DNA of 64,000 nt from Cellulomonas sp. RIT-PI-Y (GTDB lineage Bacteria > Actinomycetota > Actinomycetes > Actinomycetales > Cellulomonadaceae): NCBI RefSeq assembly GCF_025642745.1, contig NZ_JANZKP010000005.1, positions 48,330 to 112,329 on the forward strand. Reading direction: 5' to 3'. The notes beneath the pieces were generated by a model. It worked only from the letters and a program-made list of their open reading frames with translations, searched no databases and was not told the origin of the DNA. Below, piece after piece: positions 54,410 to 64,000 of the stretch (position 1 is the stretch's first letter; each line of letters begins with the position of its first letter). Both the position numbers and the translations under genes were made by a program.

Positions 54410-55972
54410 ATGGTGGGACTGTTGCGACGGCGGACGACGGTCGAGGACGAGCGCGACGCCGCGGGGCACGGTGTGGACCGTGAGCTGCACGCGCTGGACG
54501 CGGTCGTCCGCGCGCTCGGCGAGCACGCGAGCACCGGCGGCACCCGTGAGCTGCTGGACGCGATCCGGACCGGGCTCGACTTCGAGTACGCCTCGGTCTG
54601 GCGCGTCGACGAGTCGGTGCAGGCGCTCGTGTTCGAGGACCAGTGCGGGGAACTGTCCGCCGAGCTGACCCGGATGTCGCCGTCGTTCCAGATGCCCAAG
54701 GGCGTCGGGCTGTGCGGGGTCGCCTGGGAACGCGACACCGTGCTGCCGATCGCGGACCTCACCCAGGTCGAGCCCAACTGCTCCCGCGGCCAGGTCTTCC
54801 TGCGCGCGGGCGCCCGGGGTGCCATGACCATGCCGCTGTGGCGCGAGGGCACGGTGATCGCGGTGGTCGAGCTGCTGTCGCGTCGCCCGCGCGCCGAAGG
54901 CCCGGACCAGGTCGCCGTGCTGAACATCCTCACCCGCACCGTCTCCCAGGTGCTGGCCGCCCGGTTCGCCGAGCGGGAGATCGCCCAGGTCGCACGGGAT
55001 CAGAAGGCGGTCACCACGTCGGTGACCCGGGTCGGCGCCTGCCAGGACGAGGAGTCCGCGCTGCGCACCGCGCTGGACACCGTCCGGGAGGAGTTCGGCT
55101 GGGAGTACGGGTCCTACTGGGCGGTCGACCCCGAGTCCCGCGTGCTGCGGTTCGGGGTGGAGTCCGGCACCGCCGGTGCCGAGTTCCGCGCGGTGACCCT
55201 GTCGGCGAGCTTCGCGGAGGGGGTCGGCCTGGCCGGTCGCGCCTGGCGGGCTCGGGACCTGGTGTTCGTCCGCGACCTCGGTGAGCTGACCGACTGCGTC
55301 CGGGCGCCGGCGGCACAGCGTGCCGGTGTCCGCTCCGGGGTGTGCCTGCCCGTGGTGGTCGGCGGCGAGGTGGTCGGGACGATGGACTTCTTCACCACCG
55401 AGACCATCGATCTGAGCGAGAGCCGCCGGGGATCGCTGCGGAACGTGGCGAAGCTGGTCTCCCAGCGGCTGGACATCCTCCGGGCCTCGATGCGGGACCG
55501 CGGCGCCGCCGACGCCCTGCTCACCAGCGTGGCGCGGCTGTCCGAGAGCGCCGGTGAGGCGCTCGCCGTGGCGGAGGAGGCCGTGCAGCAGACCGCGGCG
55601 ATGGCCGATCAGGTCCGGGTGCTGGAGGCCTCGTCGGCCGCGGTCGGGGACGTGATCCGGGTGATCTCCACCATCGCCGACCAGACCAACCTGCTGGCGC
55701 TGAACGCGACCATCGAGGCGGCCCGGGCCGGTCAGGCGGGTCGCGGCTTCGCGGTCGTCGCCACCGAGGTCAAGGAGCTGGCCGGTGGCACCTCGGTGGC
55801 CACCAGCCGGGTGGAGCAGCAGGTCGCGGACATCCAGGCGAACACCACCGCGGTGGCGGAGGGGATCGAGTCGGTCAGCAGCACCATCCGCCGGATGGAC
55901 GAGGTCCAGGCCCGGATCGGCGAGGTGCTGGACGAGCAGCGGCAGATGGCGCGCAGCTTCCAGATGGCCTGA
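54410..55972 (+). CDS. Soluble two-GAF receptor with MCP signalling tip
   Basis: A 520-residue cytoplasmic protein. Two GAF domains (about 45-190 and 210-365) are joined to a short methyl-accepting-chemotaxis signalling region (about 370-520) whose hairpin tip [19 protein letters not shown] is intact. No transmembrane helix exists. The signalling helices are shorter than in full receptors, so it may lack methylation segments. It should sense a small cytosolic ligand and talk to CheA/CheW, which implies chemotaxis or a Che-like system elsewhere. ATG 54410 follows GAGGGGGG. Confidence 0.88.
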   Translation: MVGLLRRRTTVEDERDAAGHGVDRELHALDAVVRALGEHASTGGTRELLDAIRTGLDFEYASVWRVDESVQALVFEDQCGELSAELTRMSPSFQMPKGVGLCGVAWERDTVLPIADLTQVEPNCSRGQVFLRAGARGAMTMPLWREGTVIAVVELLSRRPRAEGPDQVAVLNILTRTVSQVLAARFAEREIAQVARDQKAVTTSVTRVGACQDEESALRTALDTVREEFGWEYGSYWAVDPESRVLRFGVESGTAGAEFRAVTLSASFAEGVGLAGRAWRARDLVFVRDLGELTDCVRAPAAQRAGVRSGVCLPVVVGGEVVGTMDFFTTETIDLSESRRGSLRNVAKLVSQRLDILRASMRDRGAADALLTSVARLSESAGEALAVAEEAVQQTAAMADQVRVLEASSAAVGDVIRVISTIADQTNLLALNATIEAARAGQAGRGFAVVATEVKELAGGTSVATSRVEQQVADIQANTTAVAEGIESVSSTIRRMDEVQARIGEVLDEQRQMARSFQMA

Positions 55973-55996
55973 GCGGGCCCGGAGAGGCCGGGGCCG

Positions 55997-56380
55997 TCAG
56001 TCCTTGCGCGACTCGGGGATCAGCACCGACAGCACGAAGCTGACGATCGAGACGATCAGCGCCCCGATCACCGCCGTGCCGAAGCTGTCGATCCGCAGGC
56101 CCCAGTCGGTCTGCTCGGTGATCCACGCCGTCAGCATCAGCATCAGGGCGTTGACCACCAGGGTGAACAGGCCGAGCGTGAGGATGTAGAGCGGGATGCT
56201 CACCACCTGCACGATCGGCTTGACGATGGCGTTCACGATCCCGAACACCAGCGCCACCAGCAGGATGATCCCGATCCGGCCACCGGTGGTGGTGGCCCCG
56301 ACGATCTCCATCCCGGACAGCAGGATCTCGGCCAGCCAGAGGGCCACACCGCTGATCAGCACGCGCACGATGAATCTCAT
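55997..56380 (-). CDS. Phage-holin-family (PF04020-like) membrane protein
   Basis: A 127-residue protein with four hydrophobic helices, matching the mycobacteriophage-holin-like family common on bacterial chromosomes (FGIVNAIVKPIVQVVSIPLYILTLGLF in two overlapping parts). No phage genes adjoin it, so a lytic role is not implied. CACCAT ends six bases before the ATG, suggesting a leaderless transcript. It diverges from hisC with only 26 bp between starts. Confidence 0.87.
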   Translation of the reverse strand: MRFIVRVLISGVALWLAEILLSGMEIVGATTTGGRIGIILLVALVFGIVNAIVKPIVQVVSIPLYILTLGLFTLVVNALMLMLTAWITEQTDWGLRIDSFGTAVIGALIVSIVSFVLSVLIPESRKD

Positions 56381-56406
56381 GGCCCGATGGTGCCATTCTG
56401 TCGGTC

Positions 56407-57471
56407 GTGAAGCACGTGCCACTGCGCCCCGCCCTGTCCACGCTGCCGCCCTACGTGCCCGGTGCCCGGGTCCCGGTCGGGGCCGCGGCCTACAAGCTGT
56501 CCTCGAACGAGAACCCGTATCCGCCGCTGCCGTCGGTGGTGGCCGCGATCGCGGACGGCGCGGTGGACGTGAACCGCTACCCGGACATGTACGCCACCGA
56601 GCTGACCGACGCGGTGGCCGTGCACCTGGGCGTGCAGCCGGACCAGGTGGTGGCGGGCTGCGGGTCGGTGGCGGTGCTCGGGCACATCCTGGCGGCGTTC
56701 TGCGACGCGGGTGACCAGGTGGTCTACCCGTGGCGGTCCTTCGAGGCCTACCCGATCGCGGTGACGCTGGCCGGGGCGGAGTCGGTGCAGGTGCCGACCG
56801 GCGACGACGGGCGGCTCGACCTGCCCGCGATGGCCGCCGCGGTGACCGAGCGGACCCGCGTGGTGCTGGTCTGCACGCCGAACAACCCGACCGGCCCGGC
56901 GGTGCACGCGGCCGAGCTGGACGCGTTCCTGGCGGCGGTGCCCCGGAACGTGCTGGTGGTGCTGGACGAGGCCTACGTGGAGTTCGTCCGGGACCCGCAG
57001 GCGCCCGACGGGCTGGCGGTGCTGGCCGCGCACCCGAACGTGGTGCTGCTGCGGACCTTCTCCAAGGCGTACGGCCTGGCCGGGCTGCGGGTCGGCTTCG
57101 CGGTGGCGGACGCACGCCTGGCGGCGGGGATCCGGTCCGCGTCCACCCCGTTCGGGGTCTCGCACCTGGCTCAGCTCGCCGGGGTGGCCTCTTTGCGCGC
57201 CGCGGACGAGCTGCTCGACCGGGTCGACCGGATCGTCCTGGAGCGGGCCCGGCTGCTGGACGGGCTGCGCGCGCAGGGCTGGGACGTGCCGGACTCGCAG
57301 GCGAACTTCGTCTGGCTGCCGCTCGGCGACGCGTCCGCCCGGTTCGCCCAGGAGGCCACCGAGGCCGGGGTCCTGGTGCGGCCGTTCGCCGCGGACGGCG
57401 TGCGGATCAGCGTGGGCGAGCCGGAGGCCACCGACCTGGTGCTGCAGGTCGCCGGGCAGTTCCGTCGTTAG
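56407..57471 (+). CDS. hisC: Histidinol-phosphate aminotransferase
   Basis: A 354-residue class I/II PLP aminotransferase. The PLP lysine is Lys220 (FSKAYGLAGLRVG), with YKLSSNENPYPPLPSV and NNPTGPAV as family motifs. It may serve histidine or aromatic amino-acid synthesis. GTG 56407 is preceded by CATTCT with a seven-base gap, a leaderless arrangement. No other his gene is nearby. Confidence 0.9.
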   Translation: MKHVPLRPALSTLPPYVPGARVPVGAAAYKLSSNENPYPPLPSVVAAIADGAVDVNRYPDMYATELTDAVAVHLGVQPDQVVAGCGSVAVLGHILAAFCDAGDQVVYPWRSFEAYPIAVTLAGAESVQVPTGDDGRLDLPAMAAAVTERTRVVLVCTPNNPTGPAVHAAELDAFLAAVPRNVLVVLDEAYVEFVRDPQAPDGLAVLAAHPNVVLLRTFSKAYGLAGLRVGFAVADARLAAGIRSASTPFGVSHLAQLAGVASLRAADELLDRVDRIVLERARLLDGLRAQGWDVPDSQANFVWLPLGDASARFAQEATEAGVLVRPFAADGVRISVGEPEATDLVLQVAGQFRR

Positions 57472-57488
57472 CTGTCGGGTGGGACCGT

Positions 57489-57545
57489 TACGCTGCCCAC
57501 CACCAGGGCGATTCTCCGGTCGAGCCGCAGTGCCGCGATCGCCCT
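57489..57545 (+). promoter_or_regulatory. Promoter and leader hairpin of the PP2C signalling operon
   Basis: TACGCT (57489-57494) predicts a start near 57502. AGGGCGAT (57505-57512) and ATCGCCCT (57538-57545) then form an 8-bp stem at the very 5' end of the leader, 29 bases before the GAAGGG ribosome site. Confidence 0.45.
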
Positions 57546-57587
57546 CTCGCGCGGTCACGCCGCCGGGACAGCACGAAGGGTGGTCCT

Positions 57588-58801
57588 TTGACCGACAGCG
57601 CTGACTGGCCCGCGCCTCCGCACGACTTCGGGGACCCCGCCGACGGCGAGCTGATCCGGCTGCTGCTGGTCGAGGACGACGACGCCGACGCCGTGCTCGT
57701 GGCCGAACACCTGGACGACGCCGGGCTCTCGGTGCGGACGGAGCGGGCACGCTCGCTGACCGAGGCGGTCGACCGTCTGGACGTCGACTGCGTCCTGCTG
57801 GACCTGGGCCTTCCGGACGCGCACGGGCTGGACGCGCTGAGCACCCTGCTGCACGCCGGAGCGCCGGCGATCGTCGTGCTCACCGGGGACATCGACAGCG
57901 ACACCGGCCTGCAGGCGGTGGCCGCCGGGGCGCAGGACTACCTGGTCAAGGGCGAGGTGGACGGGGAGCTGCTGAGCCGGTCGATCCGCTACGCCGTGCA
58001 GCGCCGTCAGCTGCAGGCCGCCGACCGCGAGCTGTACCGCTCCCGGATCCAGGCCGAGGAGACCGTGCGGTTCGAGCGCGCGCTGCTGCCGCGTCCGGCG
58101 GTCCGGGACCGGCATCTGGAGGTGCAGGTCGGCTACCGCGCGGGCCGCGCCGGGGTGCTGGGCGGCGACTTCTACGACGTGGTGGAGCTGGCCGACGGCA
58201 GCGTGCTCGCGCTGGTCGGCGACGTGTGCGGCCACGGACCGGACGAGGCGGCGCTCGGCGCGGTGCTCCGGACCGCCTGGCGCACCCTGGTGCTGGCCGA
58301 CACACCGGTCGATCAGCTCTTCCCCATGGTCGAGCGGGTCCTGATCTCCGAGCGCAGCCGCCCGGAGATCTTCACCACCGCGTCCATGGTGCGGATCTCC
58401 CCGGACCGCCGGGCCGTCGACCTGTACCTCGCCGGGCACCCGGTGCCGCTCTGCCTGGGCGACCCGGCCACGGGTCAGCCCTCGGAGCTGCTGCCGAACG
58501 ACCGCCGCGGCCGGGCGTGGGGCATCCCGCTCGACGGCGCCTGGGAGCCGGCCCGGCTGGAGCTGGGCGACCGCTGGCGGCTGATGATGTACACCGACGG
58601 CGTGCTGGAGGCGACCATCGCCGGGCGCGGTTCGGAGCGGCTCGGCAAGGACGGGCTGCTGACGGTGGTGGACGAGGCCCTGGCCGCGGGCTCGCGCGAT
58701 CTGGTGGAGGTCGTGCTGCACGAGGTCCGCGCCCGGCACGGCGGTGAGCTGGTGGACGACACGGCGCTGGTCGTCGTCGGCTGGGACGGGGTGACCACGG
58801 C

Positions 58802-58805
<4 letters not shown>
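57588..58805 (+). CDS. Receiver-PP2C (SpoIIE/RsbU-type) serine phosphatase
   Basis: A 405-residue regulator. Residues 23-145 form a receiver domain with Asp30-32 and the acceptor Asp72 (LLDLGLPDAHG); a helical linker follows, and 175-405 is a PP2C-type phosphatase with GGDFYDVVEL, GDVCGHGPDEA and the metal-site DDTALVVV. It likely dephosphorylates an anti-sigma antagonist. The start is TTG 57588 with GAAGGG seven bases upstream; no ATG or GTG fits. Its stop overlaps the kinase start (GTGA). Confidence 0.9.
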
Positions 58806-60376
<1,571 letters not shown>

Positions 60377-60378
60377 AC

Positions 60379-60813
60379 ATGGCGGGCAAGGTCATCGACG
60401 TGCTGCTGGTGGAGGACGACCCGGGCGACGTCCTCATGACGCAGGAGGCGTTCGAGCACAACAAGGTCGCCAACCGACTGTCCGTCGTCCCCGACGGGGT
60501 CAGCGCCATGGAGTTCCTGCGCAAGGAGGGCGAGCACGCCGACGCCCCGACTCCGGACCTGATCCTGCTGGACCTCAACCTGCCCAAGATGGACGGCCGC
60601 GAGGTGCTGGAGGCGCTCAAGGGTGACGAGGCGCTGCGGCGGATCCCGGTCGTGGTGCTCACCACCTCCGAGGCCGAGGAGGACGTGGTGCGCTCGTACT
60701 CCCTGCACGCCAACGCCTACGTGACCAAGCCGGTCGACTTCGACCGGTTCATCGAGGTCGTCCGGCAGATCGACGAGTTCTTCGTCGAGGTGGTGCGTCT
60801 TCCCCAGCGCTGA
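60379..60813 (+). CDS. Rcp1-like single-domain response regulator
   Basis: A 144-residue stand-alone receiver with Asp13-14, the acceptor Asp65 ([11 protein letters not shown]) and the KPVDF lysine. The length and [16 protein letters not shown] are typical of the Rcp1 family. It has no output domain and would relay phosphate between the kinase and the phosphatase-linked receiver at 57588. ATG 60379 follows GGAGGAG two bases after the kinase stop. Confidence 0.92.
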   Translation: MAGKVIDVLLVEDDPGDVLMTQEAFEHNKVANRLSVVPDGVSAMEFLRKEGEHADAPTPDLILLDLNLPKMDGREVLEALKGDEALRRIPVVVLTTSEAEEDVVRSYSLHANAYVTKPVDFDRFIEVVRQIDEFFVEVVRLPQR

Positions 60814-60839
60814 GCCGCCGTTCGCGGGATGCTGGCCCC

Positions 60840-61103
60840 ATGGACGACAGTTCGCGCAATGAGGTGCTCGCCTGGCTGGGCAGCGGGATCGGCATCACGA
60901 TCGCGGTCGTGGTGTGGCTGGTGTTCTTCATCGCCTACGTCCGGATCATCCAGAAGGCGGGGTACTCCGGCTGGTGGATCCTGATCGGCCTGGTCCCGGT
61001 GGTGAACGTGATCATGTTCCTGGTGTTCGCGTACTCCCGGTGGCCGGTGCAGCGGGAGAACGACGAGCTGCGTGCCCGCCTCGGGGTTCCCCCCGGGTAC
61101 TGA
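60840..61103 (+). CDS. Small two-helix membrane protein
   Basis: An 87-residue protein with two hydrophobic helices (about 12-34 and 43-62, GWWILIGLVPVVNVIMFLVF) and a charged C-terminus (WPVQRENDELRARLG). The second helix resembles the DUF5684/DUF805 type of small membrane proteins. The function is unknown. GATGCT ends six bases before the ATG. Confidence 0.75.
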   Translation: MDDSSRNEVLAWLGSGIGITIAVVVWLVFFIAYVRIIQKAGYSGWWILIGLVPVVNVIMFLVFAYSRWPVQRENDELRARLGVPPGY

Positions 61104-61112
61104 CCGGATTCC

Positions 61113-61170
61113 CGGATCCCACGACCGCGCCGCGCCCATCAGGCTGGGTGTCGCGCGGTTGTGGGATCCG
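61113..61170 (+). terminator. Long stem-loop terminator
   Basis: Arms 61113-61130 and 61153-61170 pair over 18 positions with a single G-U, around a 22-base loop (outer part CGGATCCCAC / GTGGGATCCG). It begins ten bases after the small membrane protein gene and isolates it from the dehydrogenase operon. Confidence 0.7.
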
Positions 61171-61191
61171 CACAACGTGTCCACGGGAGTC

Positions 61192-61247
61192 TTGACGACC
61201 CCTTGGCCCACGGACCTACGGTTGCGTAGCCTACGGTGGCGTAGGTT
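61192..61247 (+). promoter_or_regulatory. Dehydrogenase operon promoter with tandem 15-bp palindromic repeats
   Basis: CCTACGGTTGCGTAG (61215-61229) and CCTACGGTGGCGTAG (61230-61244) are head-to-tail, each an inverted repeat CTACG-N4-CGTAG. The outer bases also form ACCTACG/CGTAGGT. TTGACG (61192-61197) is a possible -35, with TACGGT (61217-61222) as -10 at a 19-bp spacing, so the operators would cover the -10 box. A TetR-like regulator is likely; none is in the window. Confidence 0.65.
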
Positions 61248-61295
61248 GGACGACGTCCCGGACCCGGGGCGCCGACGCAGGCGAAGGAGAACCGC

Positions 61296-62423
61296 GTGCA
61301 CGACAGCGGACCGCTGACCGACGACGGGCTCGTCCAGTTGCTCACCCCCATCGGGGAGCGGGTCGAGCACCCCGACTACAGCCCGCGGGTGGCACACCTG
61401 GACGCGGACGCGCTGCGCGGCATGTGGCGCGACATGGTGCTGGTGCGCCGCTTCGACACCGAGGCGACCTCGCTGCAGCGCCAGGGCGAGCTCGGGCTCT
61501 GGGTGCAGAGCCTGGGCCAGGAGGCGGCGCAGATCGGCTCCGGTCGCGCGCTGGCCCCGCAGGACTTCGTCTTCCCGTCCTACCGCGAGCACGGCGTGGC
61601 CCACACCCGCGGCCTCGACCTGACCCAGCTGCTGCGGCTGTTCCGCGGCATCGACCACGGCGGCTGGAACCCGGACGACTACAACTTCCACCTCTACACG
61701 CTGGTCATCGGCTCGCACACCCTGCATGCCACCGGCTATGCGATGGGGGTGCAGCGCGACGGAGCCGTCGGCACCGGCGACCCCGAGCGGGACACCGCGG
61801 TGGTGACCTACTTCGGCGACGGCGCGACCGCCCAGGGCGACGTGAACGAGGCCCTGGTGTTCTCCGCGGTGAACAACGCGCCGCTGGTGCTGTTCTGCCA
61901 GAACAACCAGTGGGCGATTTCCGAGTCCACCGTCCGGCAGGCCCGGGTGCCGCTGGCCGACCGCGGTCTCGGCTTCGGCGTCCCCAGCGTGCGGGTCGAC
62001 GGCAACGACGTCCTGGCCTGCTACGCGGTGACCGCCGAGGCGCTGGAGCGGGCCCGGTCCGGCGGCGGCCCGACCTTCATCGAGGCGTTCACCTACCGGA
62101 TGGGTGCCCACACCACCTCCGACGACCCGACCCGCTACCGGTCGGCCGCCGAGGAGGACTACTGGCGTCAGCGCGATCCGATCGACCGCCTGACCGCCTA
62201 CCTGACCGCCGCGGGCGAGCTGCCCGACGACTTCCGGACCGCGGTCCAGGCCGAGGCCGACGCGCTGGGCGAGCGCACCCGGGAGTTCACCCGGTCCCTG
62301 GGCCGCCCGGGCACCGGCACGATGTTCGAGCACGTCTACGCCACTCCCCACGCCATCGTCGACGCGGAGCGCCAGTGGTTCGAGCGCTACGAGTCGTCCT
62401 TCATCGGAGGTGCAGCAGAGTGA
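61296..62423 (+). CDS. pdhA: 2-oxoacid dehydrogenase E1 component, alpha subunit
   Basis: A 375-residue thiamine-diphosphate subunit. The TPP motif runs from GDGATAQGDVNE to QNNQWAIS, and the phospho-loop-like YRMGAHTTSDDPTRYR matches heterotetrameric E1 enzymes. It could act on pyruvate or branched-chain 2-oxoacids; the two families cannot be separated safely by eye. GTG 61296 has AAGGAG six bases upstream. Its stop overlaps the beta-subunit start (GTGA). Confidence 0.93.
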   Translation: MHDSGPLTDDGLVQLLTPIGERVEHPDYSPRVAHLDADALRGMWRDMVLVRRFDTEATSLQRQGELGLWVQSLGQEAAQIGSGRALAPQDFVFPSYREHGVAHTRGLDLTQLLRLFRGIDHGGWNPDDYNFHLYTLVIGSHTLHATGYAMGVQRDGAVGTGDPERDTAVVTYFGDGATAQGDVNEALVFSAVNNAPLVLFCQNNQWAISESTVRQARVPLADRGLGFGVPSVRVDGNDVLACYAVTAEALERARSGGGPTFIEAFTYRMGAHTTSDDPTRYRSAAEEDYWRQRDPIDRLTAYLTAAGELPDDFRTAVQAEADALGERTREFTRSLGRPGTGTMFEHVYATPHAIVDAERQWFERYESSFIGGAAE

Positions 62424-63427
62424 ACGCGCCGAGACCGCAGAAGATCACCTTCGCCAAGGCCATCAACACCGGCCTGCGCCGCGCGATGGACCGCGACCCC
62501 AAGGTCATGCTGATGGGCGAGGACATCGGCGCGCTCGGTGGCGTGTTCCGGGTCACCGACGGACTGGCCAAGGACTTCGGCAGCGATCGGGTGGTCGACA
62601 CCCCGCTCGCCGAGTCCGGCATCATCGGCACCGCGATCGGCCTGGCGCTGCGCGGCTACCGCCCGGTGTGCGAGATCCAGTTCGACGGCTTCATCTTCCC
62701 GGGCTTCGACCAGATCACCACCCAGCTGGCCAAGATGCACTACCGCTCCCGCGGGCGCCTGAACCTGCCGGTCGTGATCCGGGTGCCGTTCGGCGGCGGG
62801 ATCGGTGCGGTGGAGCACCACAGCGAGTCCCCGGAGGTGCTGTTCGCGCACACCGCCGGTCTGCGGATCGTCAGCCCGTCCAGCCCGGCGGACGCGCACG
62901 TGATGATCCAGCAGGCGATCGCCAGCCCGGACCCGGTGATGTTCTTCGAGCCCAAGGGCCGGTACTGGGAGAAGGGCGAGGTCGACACCGAGGCCGACCC
63001 GCTCGCCCCCGCCGCCGGTGCCCTGCTGGACTCCGCCCGCGTCCTGCGCGCCGGCACCGAGGTCACCCTGGTCGCGCACGGTCCGACCGTCGCCACCGCG
63101 CTCAAGGTCGCCGAGTCGGCCGCCGCCGAGGGTCGCAGCATCGAGGTGGTCGACCTGCGCGCGATCTCCCCGCTGGACGTGACCACGGTGGCCGAGTCGG
63201 TCCGCCGCACCGGTCGCTGCGTCGTCGTGCACGAGGCCCCGGTGCTGTACGGCACCGGCGCCGAGGTCGCCGCGCGGATCACCGAGGAGTGCTTCTACCA
63301 CCTCCAGGCCCCCGTGCTGCGGGTCGGCGGCTTCCACTCGCCCTACCCGGTGGCCAAGCTGGAGCACGAGTACCTGCCCGGCCTCGACCGGGTGCTGGAC
63401 GCCGTCGACCGCGTCCTCGCCCACTGA
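62420..63427 (+). CDS. pdhB: 2-oxoacid dehydrogenase E1 component, beta subunit
   Basis: A 335-residue partner of the alpha subunit, with MGEDIGALGGVFRVTDGL, DTPLAESGIIGTAIGLAL, EIQFDGFIFPGFDQ and the C-terminal transketolase domain HEAPVLYGTGAEVAARI. The GTG start is coupled to the alpha-subunit stop. E1beta provides the conserved glutamate that activates TPP. Confidence 0.94.
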   Translation: MNAPRPQKITFAKAINTGLRRAMDRDPKVMLMGEDIGALGGVFRVTDGLAKDFGSDRVVDTPLAESGIIGTAIGLALRGYRPVCEIQFDGFIFPGFDQITTQLAKMHYRSRGRLNLPVVIRVPFGGGIGAVEHHSESPEVLFAHTAGLRIVSPSSPADAHVMIQQAIASPDPVMFFEPKGRYWEKGEVDTEADPLAPAAGALLDSARVLRAGTEVTLVAHGPTVATALKVAESAAAEGRSIEVVDLRAISPLDVTTVAESVRRTGRCVVVHEAPVLYGTGAEVAARITEECFYHLQAPVLRVGGFHSPYPVAKLEHEYLPGLDRVLDAVDRVLAH

Positions 63428-63454
63428 GCTGCTCGTTTCCGACAAGGAGAACCT

Positions 63455-64000
63455 GTGCCGTCCTACCAGCAGTTCAACCTCCCCGACGCCGGTGAGGGCC
63501 TGACCGAGGCCGAGATCGCCGCCTGGCACGTCGCCGTCGGTGACACGGTCGAGATCAACCAGACCATCGTCGAGGTCGAGACCGCCAAGTCCCTGGTGGA
63601 CCTGCCCAGCCCGTACGCGGGCGTGGTGGTCGACCTGCTGGTCAGCGAAGGCGAGACCGTCGAGGTCGGTGTGCCGATCATCGTGGTGGACACCGACCCG
63701 CAGGGCGCGGGGCAGCCGTACGTGCGCGGGGGAGGCACGGCCTCCGCCGGACCGGTGACGCCCGCGCCGCAGTCCACCGCCCCGACGGCCGAGACCGCTG
63801 CTGCCGAGACCGCCGCGTCCGGCACTGCTGAGTCCGGCACCGCTGCGTCCGGCACTGCTGTCGAGTCCGAGGCCGCCGGGGGTGCGGTGCTGGTCGGCTA
63901 CGGGACCGCCGAGGCCCCCAGTCGCCGTCGCGTGCGGTTCACCTCCGCCGAGGGGGACCCTGCCGTCGCCGCCCCGGCCTCCGGCACCGGCACCACCGGT
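63455..64000 (+). CDS. 2-oxoacid dehydrogenase E2 acyltransferase (3' partial)
   Basis: The first 182 residues are present. The lipoyl domain (1-80) carries the lipoylated Lys45 (VETAKSLVD). The linker contains three near-identical five-residue units ([15 protein letters not shown]) encoded by 15-bp repeats, as expected for a flexible Ala/Thr swinging arm. A peripheral-subunit-binding region may begin near [12 protein letters not shown]. The catalytic domain is beyond the edge. GTG 63455 follows AAGGAG. Confidence 0.93.
   Translation, partial: MPSYQQFNLPDAGEGLTEAEIAAWHVAVGDTVEINQTIVEVETAKSLVDLPSPYAGVVVDLLVSEGETVEVGVPIIVVDTDPQGAGQPYVRGGGTASAGPVTPAPQSTAPTAETAAAETAASGTAESGTAASGTAVESEAAGGAVLVGYGTAEAPSRRRVRFTSAEGDPAVAAPASGTGTTG

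Noticed and set aside
55997..56380. Prophage remnant suggested by the holin-like gene
   Set aside because: No integrase, lysin or structural genes nearby; this family is widespread on ordinary chromosomes.
63790..63860. 15-bp tandem repeats near the right edge
   Set aside because: They encode the flexible Ala/Thr linker of the E2 protein, a normal feature of such enzymes.

Overview
The window is high-GC DNA (roughly 70% or more by eye) from an Actinomycetota, most likely a saprophytic member of the Micrococcales such as the Cellulomonadaceae or Promicromonosporaceae. The inference rests on GTG/TTG starts, ATGA/GTGA gene junctions, many apparently leaderless genes, a CsoR copper operon, a single-locus haem cluster, SipW-type secretion genes, and a set of enzymes for plant polysaccharides. 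No tRNA, rRNA, CRISPR array, insertion sequence or prophage was recognised, and no gene-free stretch exceeds about 230 bases.

Layout. 1-12.4 kb is a glycan-use locus: a sugar ABC importer (binding protein cut by the window edge, two permeases), a GH127 beta-L-arabinofuranosidase, a GH31 alpha-xylosidase-like enzyme, a 1297-residue secreted multi-module clan-A glycosidase and an opposed GH30 enzyme. 12.5-16.6 kb holds an MFS exporter with a perfect operator palindrome, a YCII protein, a DUF1361 membrane protein, an RsbW-like ATPase and a CNNM/CBS protein. 16.7-23.9 kb holds a lipoprotein PBP, a c-di-GMP-I riboswitch in front of a lone 44-codon gene, a large LPG-synthase-like membrane protein, an HdeD-type protein, a CPBP protease and CutC. 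23.9-26.9 kb is csoR-copZ-copA.

26.9-33.1 kb is a six-gene, stop/start-overlapping operon: receiver-PIG-L deacetylase fusion, ATP-grasp, PHP hydrolase, PgaC-like glycosyltransferase, small membrane protein and sensor kinase. I infer a signal-controlled surface-glycan system. 33.3-39.6 kb has a coiled-coil Excalibur protein and a peptide/nickel-type ABC importer. 39.8-44.4 kb is a SipW module (export substrate, signal peptidase with a sortase-anchored tail, choice-of-anchor G protein) and an ECF sigma factor.

44.6-52.7 kb is the haem pathway: hemE-hemY-hemC-hemD-hemB-hemL on the minus strand and hemA divergent, with interlocking -10 elements. Then come purB, a soluble two-GAF MCP-like receptor, a holin-like membrane protein, hisC, a receiver-PP2C / CHASE3-kinase / receiver signalling operon, a small membrane protein and the E1alpha-E1beta-E2 genes of a 2-oxoacid dehydrogenase cut by the right edge.

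The most notable observations are the riboswitch with its isolated micro-gene, the kinase/receiver-deacetylase glycan operon, the hybrid SipW peptidase, the apparent absence of a normal hemE start codon, and a predicted hairpin that hides the cutC ribosome-binding site.
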